A program made the position numbers and the translations under genes. This document shows positions 19,048 to 29,009 of a stretch of DNA of 64,000 nucleotides, piece by piece. Every line of letters begins with the position of its first letter. Within the stretch, counting starts at the first letter, position 1. The notes under the pieces are model-generated. The model worked only from the letters and a program-made list of their open reading frames with translations, was not told the origin of the DNA and did not search any database. The stretch lies in the NCBI RefSeq assembly GCF_002277955.1, contig NZ_CP018477.1:2811206-2875205 (forward strand), read 5' to 3'. The DNA comes from Thermogutta terrifontis. GTDB taxonomy: Bacteria > Planctomycetota > Planctomycetia > Pirellulales > Thermoguttaceae.

Positions 19048-20403
19048 ATGCTTAAGATCCCCTGGGTCGATTGTCGGTCGGAGGACCCGGCTCATTTACT
19101 CTCCTCCCTGCGCCGAAAACTGGGTGTTCAGGGAGACATTGTGAGTCCTGCGTCTCGGGCTAAAACGAAAGAAGTTTTCGGGGAGGAATTGACCCCCAGC
19201 CAGGTGGTGGAACGCATCTGTCGCGACGTGCAGAAACGCGGCCTCGCTGCCGTTCTGGATTACTGCGCGAGAATCGACAACGTCAAACTCGACGCAGAGA
19301 GCATCCGCGTGCCGGCCGATGAGCTTGAGAAGGCTCATCGCGATGCGGATCCGCATTTCCTCGCCGCGGTGCGTCGCATCCGTGCCAACGTTGAGCACTA
19401 TCAGAAAGCCATTCTCCACCGGGATGTGGTGGTCGAAACGGTGGGAGGCTACCTCAGAGAGCGATACCGTCCAGTCCGGCGGGTGGCGGTTTGCGTTCCT
19501 GGTGGCGCGGCGGCTTACCCTTCTACCTTGCTCATGACGGTGGTACCGGCGCAATGTGCCGGCGTCAAGGAGATAGCCGTCCTTGTGCCGCCGACCAAAT
19601 TCGGAGCCTACAACCCCGACATTCTGGCCACCTGTTTCGAGTTGGGTGTCAATGAAGTGTATCGTTTGGGAGGCGCTCACGGCGTCGCCGCCTTGGCCTA
19701 CGGCACCGAGTCCACACCCAAGGTGGATAAGATCGTGGGACCGGGCAATTTATTTGTTGCTCTAGCGAAAAAATATGTGTTCGGGGAAGTGGACATCGAT
19801 TCGATTGCCGGTCCCAGCGAGGTGGTCGTCATTGTGGATGGTACCGCTACGCCCGAGTTTGTGGCTTTCGATCTCATGGCTCAGGCCGAACACTCGCCAG
19901 GCTCGAGTGTCCTTATCGGATGGGAGGAAAACATTCTTCGCGATACATTGAGCGTGCTTGAGGCTCGCCTGCACGATATGGAACGGGGTGACCTTGCGCG
20001 ATCGGCCCTGGAAGAATTTGGTGCGGTTATTCTTGCCAAAAATGCTGAGCAAGCCTGTGAACTGACCAATGAGATTGCACCCGAGCACGTCCACATCGCG
20101 ACTGCGAACCCGGAAGCCCTCGCGGAGAAAATTGATAATGCGGGAGCTATTTTCCTGGGACATTTCACGCCGGTAGCACTGGGCGACTACGCGGCCGGAC
20201 CATCCCATGTGCTTCCCACGGGGGGAACAGCCCGATTTGCCGGTCCTCTATCCGCCAACGAGTTTCTCCACGCCACGAGCGTGCTCCACTTTACTCAGGA
20301 CGGTCTGGAACACCTTGCTGAGGACGTGATCATGCTCGCTCGAAGGGAAGGACTGACGGCTCACCTGGCAAGCGTGGAAATAAGACGTAGGCGGGCTAGA
20401 TGA
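19048..20403 (+). CDS. hisD: Histidinol dehydrogenase
   Basis: Catalyses the last two oxidations of histidine biosynthesis, L-histidinol to L-histidine, with NAD+ and zinc. The 451-residue protein is of usual length. Family segments are present: VCVPGGAAAYPSTLLMTVVP, the substrate/Zn region IDSIAGPSEVVVIVD, QAEHSPGSSV with the ligand pair Q and H, and the C-terminal APEHVHI plus GPSHVLPTGGTARF. It heads a three-gene his group on the plus strand, with hisC starting 128 bp and hisB about 1.26 kb downstream. No leader peptide with a histidine run is visible upstream. Confidence 0.96.
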   Translation: MLKIPWVDCRSEDPAHLLSSLRRKLGVQGDIVSPASRAKTKEVFGEELTPSQVVERICRDVQKRGLAAVLDYCARIDNVKLDAESIRVPADELEKAHRDADPHFLAAVRRIRANVEHYQKAILHRDVVVETVGGYLRERYRPVRRVAVCVPGGAAAYPSTLLMTVVPAQCAGVKEIAVLVPPTKFGAYNPDILATCFELGVNEVYRLGGAHGVAALAYGTESTPKVDKIVGPGNLFVALAKKYVFGEVDIDSIAGPSEVVVIVDGTATPEFVAFDLMAQAEHSPGSSVLIGWEENILRDTLSVLEARLHDMERGDLARSALEEFGAVILAKNAEQACELTNEIAPEHVHIATANPEALAEKIDNAGAIFLGHFTPVALGDYAAGPSHVLPTGGTARFAGPLSANEFLHATSVLHFTQDGLEHLAEDVIMLARREGLTAHLASVEIRRRRAR

Positions 20404-20531
20404 GTCAACGGCCGCAAGAAAATTAGCCCGGGGCTCTTCTTTGCGATTGGCCTTTTTCCTGTAGAGCGCTGCACAGGTTGGAATGGTGCTCACAGAATAG
20501 ACGTCACGTGAAGTTAATTCGAGAGCGGTTT

Positions 20532-21608
20532 ATGTCGAGAAGTGCTGTTGATTTTATTCGCAAAAATATTCTTGAGATGGCGGGATACGTTCCGGGTGAG
20601 CAGCCGCAGGAAGCGGGTTACGTCAAGCTCAATACAAACGAAAACCCGTACCCGCCCTCGCCCGCCGTTGGGGATGCCATTGTTGAGGTATTACGGCGCG
20701 GACTGCAGAAATATCCAGATCCATTGGCAACGGTGTTCCGGGTAGAGGCGGCCAAGCTTCTGGGAGTGGAGCCGGACTGGATTCTCACGGGAAACGGAAG
20801 CGACGATATTCTGACGATTGTCACCCGGGCTTTTGTGGGGGAAGGCGACTATATTCGACTGGCTTATCCCAGCTATATTCTCTATCGTGTTCTCTCGCAG
20901 CTGCAAAATGGCGCGTGGGAAGAGGTCTTTTTTCAGGGTGATTGGACTCTGACCAATGACTTTCTGGCGTCTAATCCGCGATTGAAATTGATATTTCTGG
21001 CAAATCCGAACAGCCCGTCGGGAACAATGATCCCTCCGGCTGTGATATCGAGGTGGATTGAACAACTTCCATGTCCTATCCTCATAGATGAGGCCTATGT
21101 CGATTTTGCTGCCGAGAGTTGCGTCGATCTGGTGAAACTGAGCGATCGCGTAATGGTTTCCCGGAGCCTCAGTAAATCGTATGCCCTGGCGGGCCTGCGG
21201 TTTGGATATCTGGTCGCGCAACCGCATATCATTGAACAACTTCGCAAGGTAAAGGACTCTTACAATTGCGATGCCCTCTCGATCGCTGGAGCTACCGCTG
21301 CGATTCGGGATCAGAATTGGTTGCTGGAGACGACCCGAAAGGTCATCCGGACACGAGAACGAATGACGGAGGAATTGCGCGCTCTGGGATTTGACGTGGT
21401 ACCATCTCAGGCGAACTTCGTTTGGTGCACGAGGAAAGACAGGCCGGTAAAACCCATTTATGAAGAGCTCAAAAGACGTAAGGTCTTAGTGCGTTATATG
21501 GACTACCCGGGTTGGGGCGATGGGCTGCGGATATCCGTGGGAACTGACAGCGAGGTAGACTGTTTGCTGGAACGATTACAAGAAGTTTTAAGCACGGACG
21601 GGAAATAA
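20532..21608 (+). CDS. hisC: Histidinol-phosphate aminotransferase
   Basis: PLP-dependent class I/II aminotransferase that converts imidazole-acetol phosphate to histidinol phosphate. From the ATG at 20532 (MSRSAVDFIR) the protein has 358 residues. Family marks are KLNTNENPYPPSP at the N-terminus, GNGSDDIL (phosphate binding), NPNSPSG, IDEAYVDF, and the Schiff-base lysine K215 in SRSLSKSYALAGLR. The open frame begins 18 codons earlier, but that leader lacks family similarity. It sits between hisD and hisB, which fixes its role better than sequence alone, since paralogues of this fold act on other substrates. Confidence 0.94.
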   Translation: MSRSAVDFIRKNILEMAGYVPGEQPQEAGYVKLNTNENPYPPSPAVGDAIVEVLRRGLQKYPDPLATVFRVEAAKLLGVEPDWILTGNGSDDILTIVTRAFVGEGDYIRLAYPSYILYRVLSQLQNGAWEEVFFQGDWTLTNDFLASNPRLKLIFLANPNSPSGTMIPPAVISRWIEQLPCPILIDEAYVDFAAESCVDLVKLSDRVMVSRSLSKSYALAGLRFGYLVAQPHIIEQLRKVKDSYNCDALSIAGATAAIRDQNWLLETTRKVIRTRERMTEELRALGFDVVPSQANFVWCTRKDRPVKPIYEELKRRKVLVRYMDYPGWGDGLRISVGTDSEVDCLLERLQEVLSTDGK

Positions 21609-21665
21609 ACGTATCCCGTCGCATCGGCCTCCGGTTGAGCACTGAACCCCAGGAGATACAAATTC

Positions 21666-22253
21666 ATGGAAAGAACCGCCGAAATTACTCGGAACACCCT
21701 CGAAACGAACATAACCGTCCGGGTCTGCCTGGATGGCCAGGGTTGCGGCGATATTGAGACGGGCATCGGGTTCTTTGATCATATGCTTCACCTGCTGGCT
21801 CGTCATTCGAGCATCGACCTGTACATTCGATGTCGTGGGGATCTGCACGTCGATCAGCACCACAGTGTGGAGGATGTTGGCCTTGCCCTGGGGCAGGCCG
21901 TTGCAGAGGCTCTGGGAGATAAGAGCGACATTCGTCGCTACGGCCATTTTACGCTCCCGATGGATGAGACGCTTGTGACGGCTGCGATTGATCTGAGTGG
22001 TCGTCCGTATCTCGTTTATAACGTACCCATTTCCCAGCCGTTTATCGGGCAATTTCAAAGTGAATTGGTTCGCGAGTTTTTCCAGGCCTTTGCAAATCAG
22101 GCAGGTGCCAACGTGCATTTACTGCTCCATTACGGCACCAACAGCCATCACGTTGCGGAGGCCACGTTCAAGGCCTTTGCCCGGGCGCTCCGCATGGCCG
22201 TGGAAAAAGATCCCCGAGGGTCCGGCATTCCGAGCACCAAGGGCACACTGTAA
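21666..22253 (+). CDS. hisB: Imidazoleglycerol-phosphate dehydratase
   Basis: Manganese enzyme of histidine biosynthesis that dehydrates imidazoleglycerol phosphate. The 195-residue protein is a stand-alone dehydratase without the phosphatase domain fused in E. coli HisB. The metal-binding repeats are present: [17 protein letters not shown] and [14 protein letters not shown] in the first half, and [20 protein letters not shown] in the second. AGGAG lies about 9 bp before the ATG. It ends the hisD-hisC-hisB run; the next gene is convergent. Confidence 0.96.
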   Translation: MERTAEITRNTLETNITVRVCLDGQGCGDIETGIGFFDHMLHLLARHSSIDLYIRCRGDLHVDQHHSVEDVGLALGQAVAEALGDKSDIRRYGHFTLPMDETLVTAAIDLSGRPYLVYNVPISQPFIGQFQSELVREFFQAFANQAGANVHLLLHYGTNSHHVAEATFKAFARALRMAVEKDPRGSGIPSTKGTL

Positions 22254-22299
22254 AAGAGCAATGCGATACCTCGAGTTTGCGGCTTCTGTCTCGCTGGAA

Positions 22300-23730
22300 T
22301 CAGTCCTGCCTGAACCAGGGTGCCGAACGAAGATTCTGCTTTTTCTCTTCTATTTGAAAGACCCGCCGTGCATTTTCGTGCATGATTGGGTCAACAAGCC
22401 GGAGCGCATCGTCTAGGCTCAGCCATCCTTCTTCCACCAGTTCGCAAAGGGCCAGGGCAATCCCTTGTCGGGCAATGAGGGCGTGACCAAGAACAGGCTC
22501 CACAGGGCGGTAGTCGCCGCCGAACGTGAAGATCTTGTTGGCGGGCGCGGTAACGAGGAACTTCTTGAGAAAGTCCTTGGCAGCCACCGGGTTGATGATC
22601 CAACTCCAGCACATGTCCACGTAGGCGTTCGTGTAATGTTTGGCTACGCTGATCAGTTCCTCGTAATAAGGATAGCAAATATGCATGAAGACAAACGTTG
22701 TCTCCGGCGACAGGCGGCAAAGATCACAGGCTGCGCTGGCATTATGGAGAAGTCGTGAAAGTGGCATGTAATTATCGCCCGCATAGTAGCCTGTATGGAG
22801 TTTCACGGGAAGGTGATTCTCTGTCGCTTTTCGGACGGCATACCAGAACAGGTGATCTTCCAAGGCTTTTTGTTCCTCCGGGCTGAGCACCTCGCCACGA
22901 AGGCGTTTCGCGAATATGGGTTCCGCCCGTTCTTGAGGCACCTTTTCGTAATCGATGTTACGGCTATACGCGTTTTGCGATTTAACGGCCACGGCATATC
23001 GTGAATAACGTTCGAACCACCAGTCGATGACCCGATACCAGTCACTCAGAGTCGTGACCTGGATACCCGTCGGTGATCCGAATGCCCGCAGGTTGGGACC
23101 GGCAAACATCCCCACGATGCTGATGTCCTGCAGCAGCAGGAGGGGCTGGCGCGACTCGTGGAAGGTCCCGGTATTGACCTGACAGGAGTCAATCTTCGCA
23201 AGATCGCACAAAATGTGTTGATAGAAACCGGGGCGACGCGTGGTTTCGAATTTTTCGGGAAGTTGGAGGACGGTTTTCTCCGATAGATCCTCGATCCCGT
23301 AAAGTTCCTTCATGGCAATCCGGACGGCCAGGCCATAGCCAGTATTGCGGACAGCTGGCCAGTAAGGGGCGAGAATACGCCACTTTTCCTCGGGTGCTCC
23401 CGGTTGCTGGAAGAAGGAATCGTATTCCGCTCGCGTCATTCCTGCAGAGCGCAGGTCAGAATCAAGATAATGGTGCAAAATAACCGTCCACTGCTCCTGG
23501 GTTTTGCCCCCCGGTCCGCGCAGGACATCCTGTTCGTCAGGAAGATGTTCGTGGCTATCAATCAGAGGCGTTTCCCAAACTTTCGTAAATATTGTTCGCC
23601 TAACGTCACTGGCTCCTGGTATTTTGGGGACTTCCACGGTTGGCATTCCGCCGGACGTAGTCCCCAGAAAGCCCATGGTTCCCAGGGTCCCCAGCACTTT
23701 CAGCGTTTCCCGACGTGTGAAGTGAGTCAT
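22300..23730 (-). CDS. Tat-targeted amidohydrolase-family (TIM barrel) protein
   Basis: A protein of 476 residues from the ATG at 23730, which has GGGAGGA about 7 bp upstream; a longer frame adds five residues. The N-terminus MTHFTRRETLKVLGTLG is a twin-arginine signal. The mature part opens with PLIDSHEHLPDEQD, the first metal-binding strand of the amidohydrolase-2/uronate-isomerase-like barrel; later strands show KLHTGYYAGDN, FVFMHICYPY and FTFGGDYRPVEPV. The substrate is unknown, but the family hydrolyses or isomerises small organic acids and sugars. It lies convergent to hisB with a 46-bp gap. Export of such an enzyme fits the planctomycete habit of Tat-dependent carbohydrate metabolism. 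Confidence 0.78.
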   Translation of the reverse strand: MTHFTRRETLKVLGTLGTMGFLGTTSGGMPTVEVPKIPGASDVRRTIFTKVWETPLIDSHEHLPDEQDVLRGPGGKTQEQWTVILHHYLDSDLRSAGMTRAEYDSFFQQPGAPEEKWRILAPYWPAVRNTGYGLAVRIAMKELYGIEDLSEKTVLQLPEKFETTRRPGFYQHILCDLAKIDSCQVNTGTFHESRQPLLLLQDISIVGMFAGPNLRAFGSPTGIQVTTLSDWYRVIDWWFERYSRYAVAVKSQNAYSRNIDYEKVPQERAEPIFAKRLRGEVLSPEEQKALEDHLFWYAVRKATENHLPVKLHTGYYAGDNYMPLSRLLHNASAACDLCRLSPETTFVFMHICYPYYEELISVAKHYTNAYVDMCWSWIINPVAAKDFLKKFLVTAPANKIFTFGGDYRPVEPVLGHALIARQGIALALCELVEEGWLSLDDALRLVDPIMHENARRVFQIEEKKQNLRSAPWFRQD

Positions 23731-24393
23731 GACCTCTCCTCCCAAAGCCTGTAAGATGACGGCCGTTCAACCCTTCGCCGGACAAGATTGTAACAATTGG
23801 GAGATAGCCCCGCGAGTTAGACTCAAGTTTAGCCCCTTTGAAGTTAGCCGCTCGATGAGAATGTAAGTCGGGCGTGAGCAAATTAGCGGTTTGCGTGACA
23901 AGCTTGTCAACAACCTCGGCGGCTTTTCGGAGGATCCCCAGGATTGGTTTGACATTTCCAGGCAAAGCGGTTTCTGTCTCTTTTCGTCTCACCCGACGCC
24001 CGGTAGAGGCAATTTGCAGATTGCCTTCACAGCACACTGATCACGTCCAAACTCGTCAGATATCAACGGGAACAATTCATGACCTATCGATGACCCAAAC
24101 AGGCTAAGTATGAAGCGACGCAAGCGCGACACTGTATCCCACCTCCGAGGGTCGAAGGTGGCCGATTCGCCGAAAAGCAGAGGTAGGAGAGTTTTTCCGG
24201 AGCGTTCCGAAAAGAACCGGCCTTTTTGCCAGTTCTCCCCCGGCTAGCCCGTCGCTGAACCAACTCCACGCGACTTAAAGTGTCGTACCTGGGACGCTGT
24301 GCGTTTATAATGAAAGAGGGTGACAGCCTCGCCCCGCGCCGGGTATCGTGCGACGCGTTGGTGACGGGCTGGGAACTGCCGGGCGTTCGTAAC
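23731..24393. other. Intergenic region without a supported gene
   Basis: Divergent promoter region of about 660 bp. Short hairpins are present, for example CCACCT...AGGTGG near 24140-24162, and a GTGACAAGCTTGTCAAC palindrome near 23895. None matches an RNA family I recognise. Confidence 0.4.
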
Positions 24394-25227
24394 ATGGGAA
24401 TTCGCTTTTACTGCCCCAACGGTCACAAGCTGCATGTCAAGGCTTTTCAAGCCGGCATGCGCGGTATTTGTCCTTACTGCGGGGCCAAGGTCCAGATTCC
24501 CCTTCACAGCACCCGGCCGAGCACGAAGGAATTGAAAGCCCAAAGGGCGGCACAGCGCCAGGCTTTGCAGTCATCCGCTGGTCCGCAGGGTTCCTCCTCC
24601 CCTTCTGGGCTTCAGATCCCAGACCAGACTGCACCTTTTTCTCCAGCCAGGACCGATTCTGCGCCGGCAACTCCTTTTGAAAACCTGACGGACTTTCTGG
24701 AACCAACTCCCACACAGAATCCGCCCGAGCCACCGGGTGAATTTCGGGCCATGCCGGTCCCACTTGACGCATCACTTCGAGGCCCTTCAGAGACAGCACC
24801 AGCTTCGGACGTTGTGCTTACAAATAAGCCAGAGCCGCCGCCTTTATTGACGGAGAAGCCTCTGGTAGATCCTCTGTCGGACCCGGACGTGGCCTGGTAT
24901 GTGCGTCCGCCGGCCGGGGGACAGTACGGACCGGCTGCACCCGAAGTTATTCGAGTGTGGATCGCGGAGGGGAGAATCACGCCGGATACGCTTGTGTGGC
25001 GAGAAGGCTGGCGCGATTGGCGAGAAGCACGCGAGGTCTTCCCATCCTTGGGTGGGGCAGAGTTTCCGCGTGTGTCCCCGGACGAACTGCCCGAGATGCG
25101 CTTCATCCGCGCGGCTGAAAAGCCCCGGCGAATGCAAACTTTGGCTATCGCCATCGGTATCATGGCGGCTCTTGTGTTGGCAGGACTTGCCGTGTGGTTT
25201 TTCCTGCAACCGTCCACAGGCCAGTAA
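24394..25227 (+). CDS. Zinc-ribbon/GYF-like membrane protein
   Basis: From the ATG at 24394 the protein has 277 residues. It begins MGIRFYCPNGHKL, a zinc knuckle (C7, H11, C26, C29) like the short protein at 4905. A Pro/Ala/Ser-rich linker follows, then a GYF_2-like module at about 166-215 (WYVRPPAGGQYGPA...EGRITPDTLVWREGW), and a single C-terminal transmembrane helix at about 251-271. GYF_2 modules bind proline-rich peptides, so a scaffold role at the membrane is plausible but unproven. The open frame starts 38 codons earlier; that leader is unlike the family, and no good ribosome binding site separates the choices. Confidence 0.72.
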   Translation: MGIRFYCPNGHKLHVKAFQAGMRGICPYCGAKVQIPLHSTRPSTKELKAQRAAQRQALQSSAGPQGSSSPSGLQIPDQTAPFSPARTDSAPATPFENLTDFLEPTPTQNPPEPPGEFRAMPVPLDASLRGPSETAPASDVVLTNKPEPPPLLTEKPLVDPLSDPDVAWYVRPPAGGQYGPAAPEVIRVWIAEGRITPDTLVWREGWRDWREAREVFPSLGGAEFPRVSPDELPEMRFIRAAEKPRRMQTLAIAIGIMAALVLAGLAVWFFLQPSTGQ

Positions 25228-25420
25228 ATCAGACTCTGGATCGATCGCAGCTCAGAAAAGGCGGTTCTAAAAAAGGCCTGCCCGAGGGGTACTCATCCTT
25301 GACGATTATTTGCAGCAGATGATAATTACCCGCGTTGGTTCTGTGTTGTGTTAGTTTCCGTAGAACGTATTCGTTCAGCCGCGTGTGACGAAAGCGAAAG
25401 TTTGTCTGGGAGGAACTAAC

Positions 25421-26320
25421 ATGGATCATCGGCCTTTATTACCCCGTCGGGAGTTTATCCAGCAATCCGGTGGTGTGCTGGCGGTGTTGGCTGGCATGGG
25501 CGCCCCGGGAGCACAATCGGTCTCGGCTTTTGAAACTGCTAATTCAGAAAGAAAGAAGCCGTCTTTTCGGCTGGCACTCGCTTCGTACACTTTGCGAAAA
25601 TTTCCATTGCCGCAAGCCCTGGAGATGACCAAGCGAGTGGGTCTCAAGCACATCTGCCTCAAGTCATTCCATCTCCCCCTTGATGCGTCGCCCGAGCAAA
25701 TCAACGAAGCTAAAAAGCAGGTTGCGGGTGCGGGAATCGACCTCTACGCCGGAGGCGTTATCACGATGGCCAATGAGCAGGAGGTGGTTCAAGCATTCGA
25801 TTATGCCAAGCAGGCGGGAATGCGGATGATTGTGGCATCTCCACGTCCGGACGTGCTTCCTCTGGTGGAAAAGAAAGTGCGGGAGACGTCCATTGCGGTG
25901 GCGATCCATAATCACGGGCCAGGCGACAAGTTTTTCCCTACGCCCGAGAGCGTGTATGAGCAGGTGAAGGGCCTTGATGCACGCATTGGGCTTTGCATGG
26001 ACGTGGGGCACACCGCCCGAATCGGGGCGGATCCGGTGGCGGATGCACGTCGTTTTGCAGACCGACTTCTCGACGTGCACATTAAGGACATCAACGTGGC
26101 GGCCCCGTCCGGAAAGTGCGTCGAATGTGGGCGAGGTGTCCTTGATCTGCCCGGCTTCCTGCGGATGCTCATCGACATTGGGTATGGTGGGATGGTATCC
26201 TTCGAGTACGAAAAAGATGAGAACGACCCGCTGCCGGGACTGGCTGAATCAGTCGGCTACGTTCGGGGAGTTCTGGACACAATCCTGGGAATACAGGATC
26301 GAAGCATTCAGCTCGGCTGA
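25421..26320 (+). CDS. Tat-targeted sugar phosphate isomerase/epimerase-like protein
   Basis: Xylose-isomerase-like TIM barrel of 299 residues. The N-terminus RREFIQQSGGVLAVLAGMG is a twin-arginine signal. The barrel shows the family metal and substrate positions: AIHNHGPGDK, LCMDVGHTARIGADP, DVHIKDINV and FEYEKDENDP. Homologues isomerise or epimerise sugars or inositols. The ATG at 25421 has GGAGG about 7 bp upstream and is preferred to a start 12 codons earlier. It is isolated from other sugar genes apart from the general abundance of such proteins here. Confidence 0.82.
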   Translation: MDHRPLLPRREFIQQSGGVLAVLAGMGAPGAQSVSAFETANSERKKPSFRLALASYTLRKFPLPQALEMTKRVGLKHICLKSFHLPLDASPEQINEAKKQVAGAGIDLYAGGVITMANEQEVVQAFDYAKQAGMRMIVASPRPDVLPLVEKKVRETSIAVAIHNHGPGDKFFPTPESVYEQVKGLDARIGLCMDVGHTARIGADPVADARRFADRLLDVHIKDINVAAPSGKCVECGRGVLDLPGFLRMLIDIGYGGMVSFEYEKDENDPLPGLAESVGYVRGVLDTILGIQDRSIQLG

Positions 26321-26360
26321 GGGTGGAGCGAGCAATCGAGGCCGCCAGCCGTTCTTCCAT

Positions 26361-27056
26361 TCATGTTCGGTCTGCTGACAAAACTTTGAGCGCGATCGAT
26401 CGCCAGTAGGGTGGTAGCGGGGCCTCTACCGTTTTCGGTGTTTTTTCAACGGGGTGGAGAAATGTGATCTGCTTGGCATGCAGAGCAATCCCTGTCGGGA
26501 ACAGGTTTTTTGCGCCATATTTTCGGTCACCCAAAATGGGATGGCCACAGGAGCTGAGCTGGATTCGGATCTGGTGCTTTCGACCAGTCTGGGGGGCTAG
26601 TTCCAACAGGCTGCACTGAGGGGAGGCCTCCAGCAGCCTGTAAGAAAGGACCGCTTCTTCCGCGTCCGGGTCTTTTGCATGCGTGATGTGAACCCGGCGA
26701 AACCGAGGATCGTGTTTGATCCAGTGCAGAAGCGTGCCCTCTGGCTTCGGCCATTTTCCCTCCACAATCGCCCAGTAGATCTTGGATACCGTTCGCTGAC
26801 GAAACTGTTCTGCCAGTCGGGCAGCCGCTTTCGACGTTTTTGCCAAAAGAACCGCCCCCGTGACGGGCGTATCCAGACGACTCACGATCCCGAGAAACAC
26901 GTTGCCGGGCTTGGAGTCGCGCTCTTTGATCATTCTTTTCAGCCATGTGAGAAGGGTCTCCTGCCCCTCGGGAAGCCCCATGGTGACCCAGCCTGCCGGC
27001 TTGTTGACCACCAGAACATGACGATCTTCATACAGGATGGTTGGTTCAAGTTTCAT
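26361..27056 (-). CDS. RluA-family RNA pseudouridine synthase
   Basis: Converts uridine to pseudouridine in rRNA or tRNA. From the ATG at 27056 the protein has 231 residues and lacks an S4 domain. Motifs are ILYEDRHVLVVNKPAGW, the catalytic SRLDTPVTGAVLLAKT (Asp in RLD), and the C-terminal PQTGRKHQIRIQLSSCGHPILGD, which is typical of the RluA group. An upstream in-frame start would add 20 residues without family similarity. It is convergent with the isomerase gene, with 40 bp between them. The target site cannot be read from sequence. Confidence 0.9.
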   Translation of the reverse strand: MKLEPTILYEDRHVLVVNKPAGWVTMGLPEGQETLLTWLKRMIKERDSKPGNVFLGIVSRLDTPVTGAVLLAKTSKAAARLAEQFRQRTVSKIYWAIVEGKWPKPEGTLLHWIKHDPRFRRVHITHAKDPDAEEAVLSYRLLEASPQCSLLELAPQTGRKHQIRIQLSSCGHPILGDRKYGAKNLFPTGIALHAKQITFLHPVEKTPKTVEAPLPPYWRSIALKVLSADRT

Positions 27057-27116
27057 CCGGATGAACGTAGTGCGGACAAAGTGCGACGACGAAACGGTGG
27101 GCATCCACTGCACCAT

Positions 27117-27674
27117 ATTATCGACTCTTTTCCCTTTCTAGGATGATCCTTGCAAGTTTTTCAAGTGGATAGATTGCTAACCCTTCCCCGCTTTGCCTCT
27201 GCGGCTGGGAATGGACACGGCCCGCAACGCGGCTTTGCGCAGGGGTGAAACTCAGGCCGGCAGGACCTGCTATTCGGCTTCATATGGCAAGCCTGGATAA
27301 TCCATTTCACCGACCTGGATGCGTATGCTTAGTTGAGTTGCTGTCAAAACTTAAGGGCAATGTATGAATTGCTCCTCCGACAGGCTTGATGAGTTGTCCC
27401 TACAACACACTACGTGTTCGGCCTTTTACAAGTCCTCGGAAAAAGCGGATGTGCGACCGACGAGAGTGCGATATCCTCACCGTATCAGCAATAGGCTGCC
27501 AGGTACACCTGCGTTTGCGATCAACAGGCCGTTGAGATTCGTTTCCAGAGTATTGTCCGCGCTCTCGGCCGTTACTATACTGGAACCGCACATTAGGCGT
27601 GGACGCTACACACTGAACTCAGTTTTTAAATCTGCGTTTGATTGAAAGGCATGAGCGAAAAGGAGGGGAAGTCG
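27117..27674. other. Intergenic region with a diverged dispersed palindrome
   Basis: No supported gene. At about 27354-27408 lie the strings GGGCAATGTATGAATTGCTCC and TTGTCCCTACAACAC, which resemble the palindrome at 9891-9918 and its right flank (CGCCCCTACAACAC). It looks like an eroded copy. Confidence 0.4.
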
Positions 27675-29009
27675 ATGAAGGCTCTTTCCAGGTGTCCTAT
27701 CGCAGCTTGCTTGGTAGCCGCTGGGTTATGGCTGGGTTACGGTCATTTGCTGGCGGAGCAGGCCCCGCCCCCGCCTGTGGCTGTGCTTAAAGTACAGAGT
27801 CCTCAGCCAGGCGCAGTGGTATCGGGGAATTTGGCGATCCGTGTCGAGGTTGAACAACCCGCCGGCGCCTCACTTCCAAAGAGGATGTTCGCCGGGTTTG
27901 GTGGGCCCCCGTGGGCAGAATTGAAAAACCAAGACAGCGTCTGGGTTGGTGAGATCGACACGACACTCGTTCCCAATGGATCTCAAAATCTCCGGATCGT
28001 GACCGATAATCGCCGGGTGACGGCCACCGTCGGGGTGACGGTCAACAATCCGTTACGGGTGTGGTTTGCTGATTTACACAGTCATACGTCGTATTCGGAT
28101 GGAACGTACTTTCCCGCCGACGCGTACAGTTATGCCCGAGATGTCGCCAAAGTGGACGTGTTCTGTCTCACCGACCATCTCGAATCACTGGACGAAAACG
28201 AGTGGACCGACATTCAAGAGGTGGCATGGGAGGCCAACGAGTTGGGAAAATTTACTGCCCTCATTGGGTTGGAATGGACAAGACAATGGGGACATCTGTG
28301 CATCTATAATCCGCCGACTTTTCGCTGGCCAAGCGATCCGGAGGCGTTTTACCGCGCCGCGGCCGAAGCCAAAGTTGTCCTCAAATTCAATCATCCAGGT
28401 GACGGAACCAAGTCCCATGGCGGCCTGGCGTATTCCGAATTGGGCGATAAGGTGGTCCAACTGATGGAAGTGCGAAACCCCGACGAGGAAAAGGCTTTTC
28501 GGCGGGCCCTTCGACTGGGCTGGCACCTGGCACCGGACGGCTCCACCGACACCCATTCGCCCAATTGGGGGAATGTGCGAACCTGGACGGGCATTCTGGC
28601 TCCCGGTTTGTCGGTACGCAATATTCTCGATGCCCTGGCGAACCGCCGTTGTTTTTCCACAGGAGATCGAAACTGCACCGTATACTTCGAGGTCAATGGC
28701 CTGCCTATGGGGACAATCCGCAGCCTGCCTGTGGAAAAGGTGGATGTCTCGCTGGTGATCTCGGACCCGGATGAAACTGACAGTATCGCGAAGGTGGAGC
28801 TGTACGTGGACGACGAACTCGCGGAGAGCTTCGAACCGAAACAGCCAAACGTGAGTTGGCGTAAAGAGCTTGCTTTGCCACCAGGGCCGCACTACCTATG
28901 GGCCAAGGTTATCCAGTCCGACAGCAACTCAATTTGGTGCGCTCCTGTCTGGATCACTGTGCGTGATTCGAAGCAGGGAGGCGACCAGCCCTCGGCTCCG
29001 CAGTCTTGA
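27675..29009 (+). CDS. Secreted PHP-domain metallohydrolase (CehA/McbA-like)
   Basis: A protein of 444 residues from the ATG at 27675, which has GGAGGGG about 7 bp upstream. A signal peptide (about 1-27) is followed by a small beta domain, then the PHP region with DLHSHTSYSDGT (metal-binding HxH and D), DVFCLTDHLESLDENEW, and a late STDTHSPNWGN. A C-terminal beta-sandwich closes the protein. The CehA/McbA group includes phosphoesterases and carbamate-type hydrolases; the substrate here is unknown. Its 3' end overlaps that of the convergent ceramidase-like gene by 56 bp. Confidence 0.82.
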   Translation: MKALSRCPIAACLVAAGLWLGYGHLLAEQAPPPPVAVLKVQSPQPGAVVSGNLAIRVEVEQPAGASLPKRMFAGFGGPPWAELKNQDSVWVGEIDTTLVPNGSQNLRIVTDNRRVTATVGVTVNNPLRVWFADLHSHTSYSDGTYFPADAYSYARDVAKVDVFCLTDHLESLDENEWTDIQEVAWEANELGKFTALIGLEWTRQWGHLCIYNPPTFRWPSDPEAFYRAAAEAKVVLKFNHPGDGTKSHGGLAYSELGDKVVQLMEVRNPDEEKAFRRALRLGWHLAPDGSTDTHSPNWGNVRTWTGILAPGLSVRNILDALANRRCFSTGDRNCTVYFEVNGLPMGTIRSLPVEKVDVSLVISDPDETDSIAKVELYVDDELAESFEPKQPNVSWRKELALPPGPHYLWAKVIQSDSNSIWCAPVWITVRDSKQGGDQPSAPQS

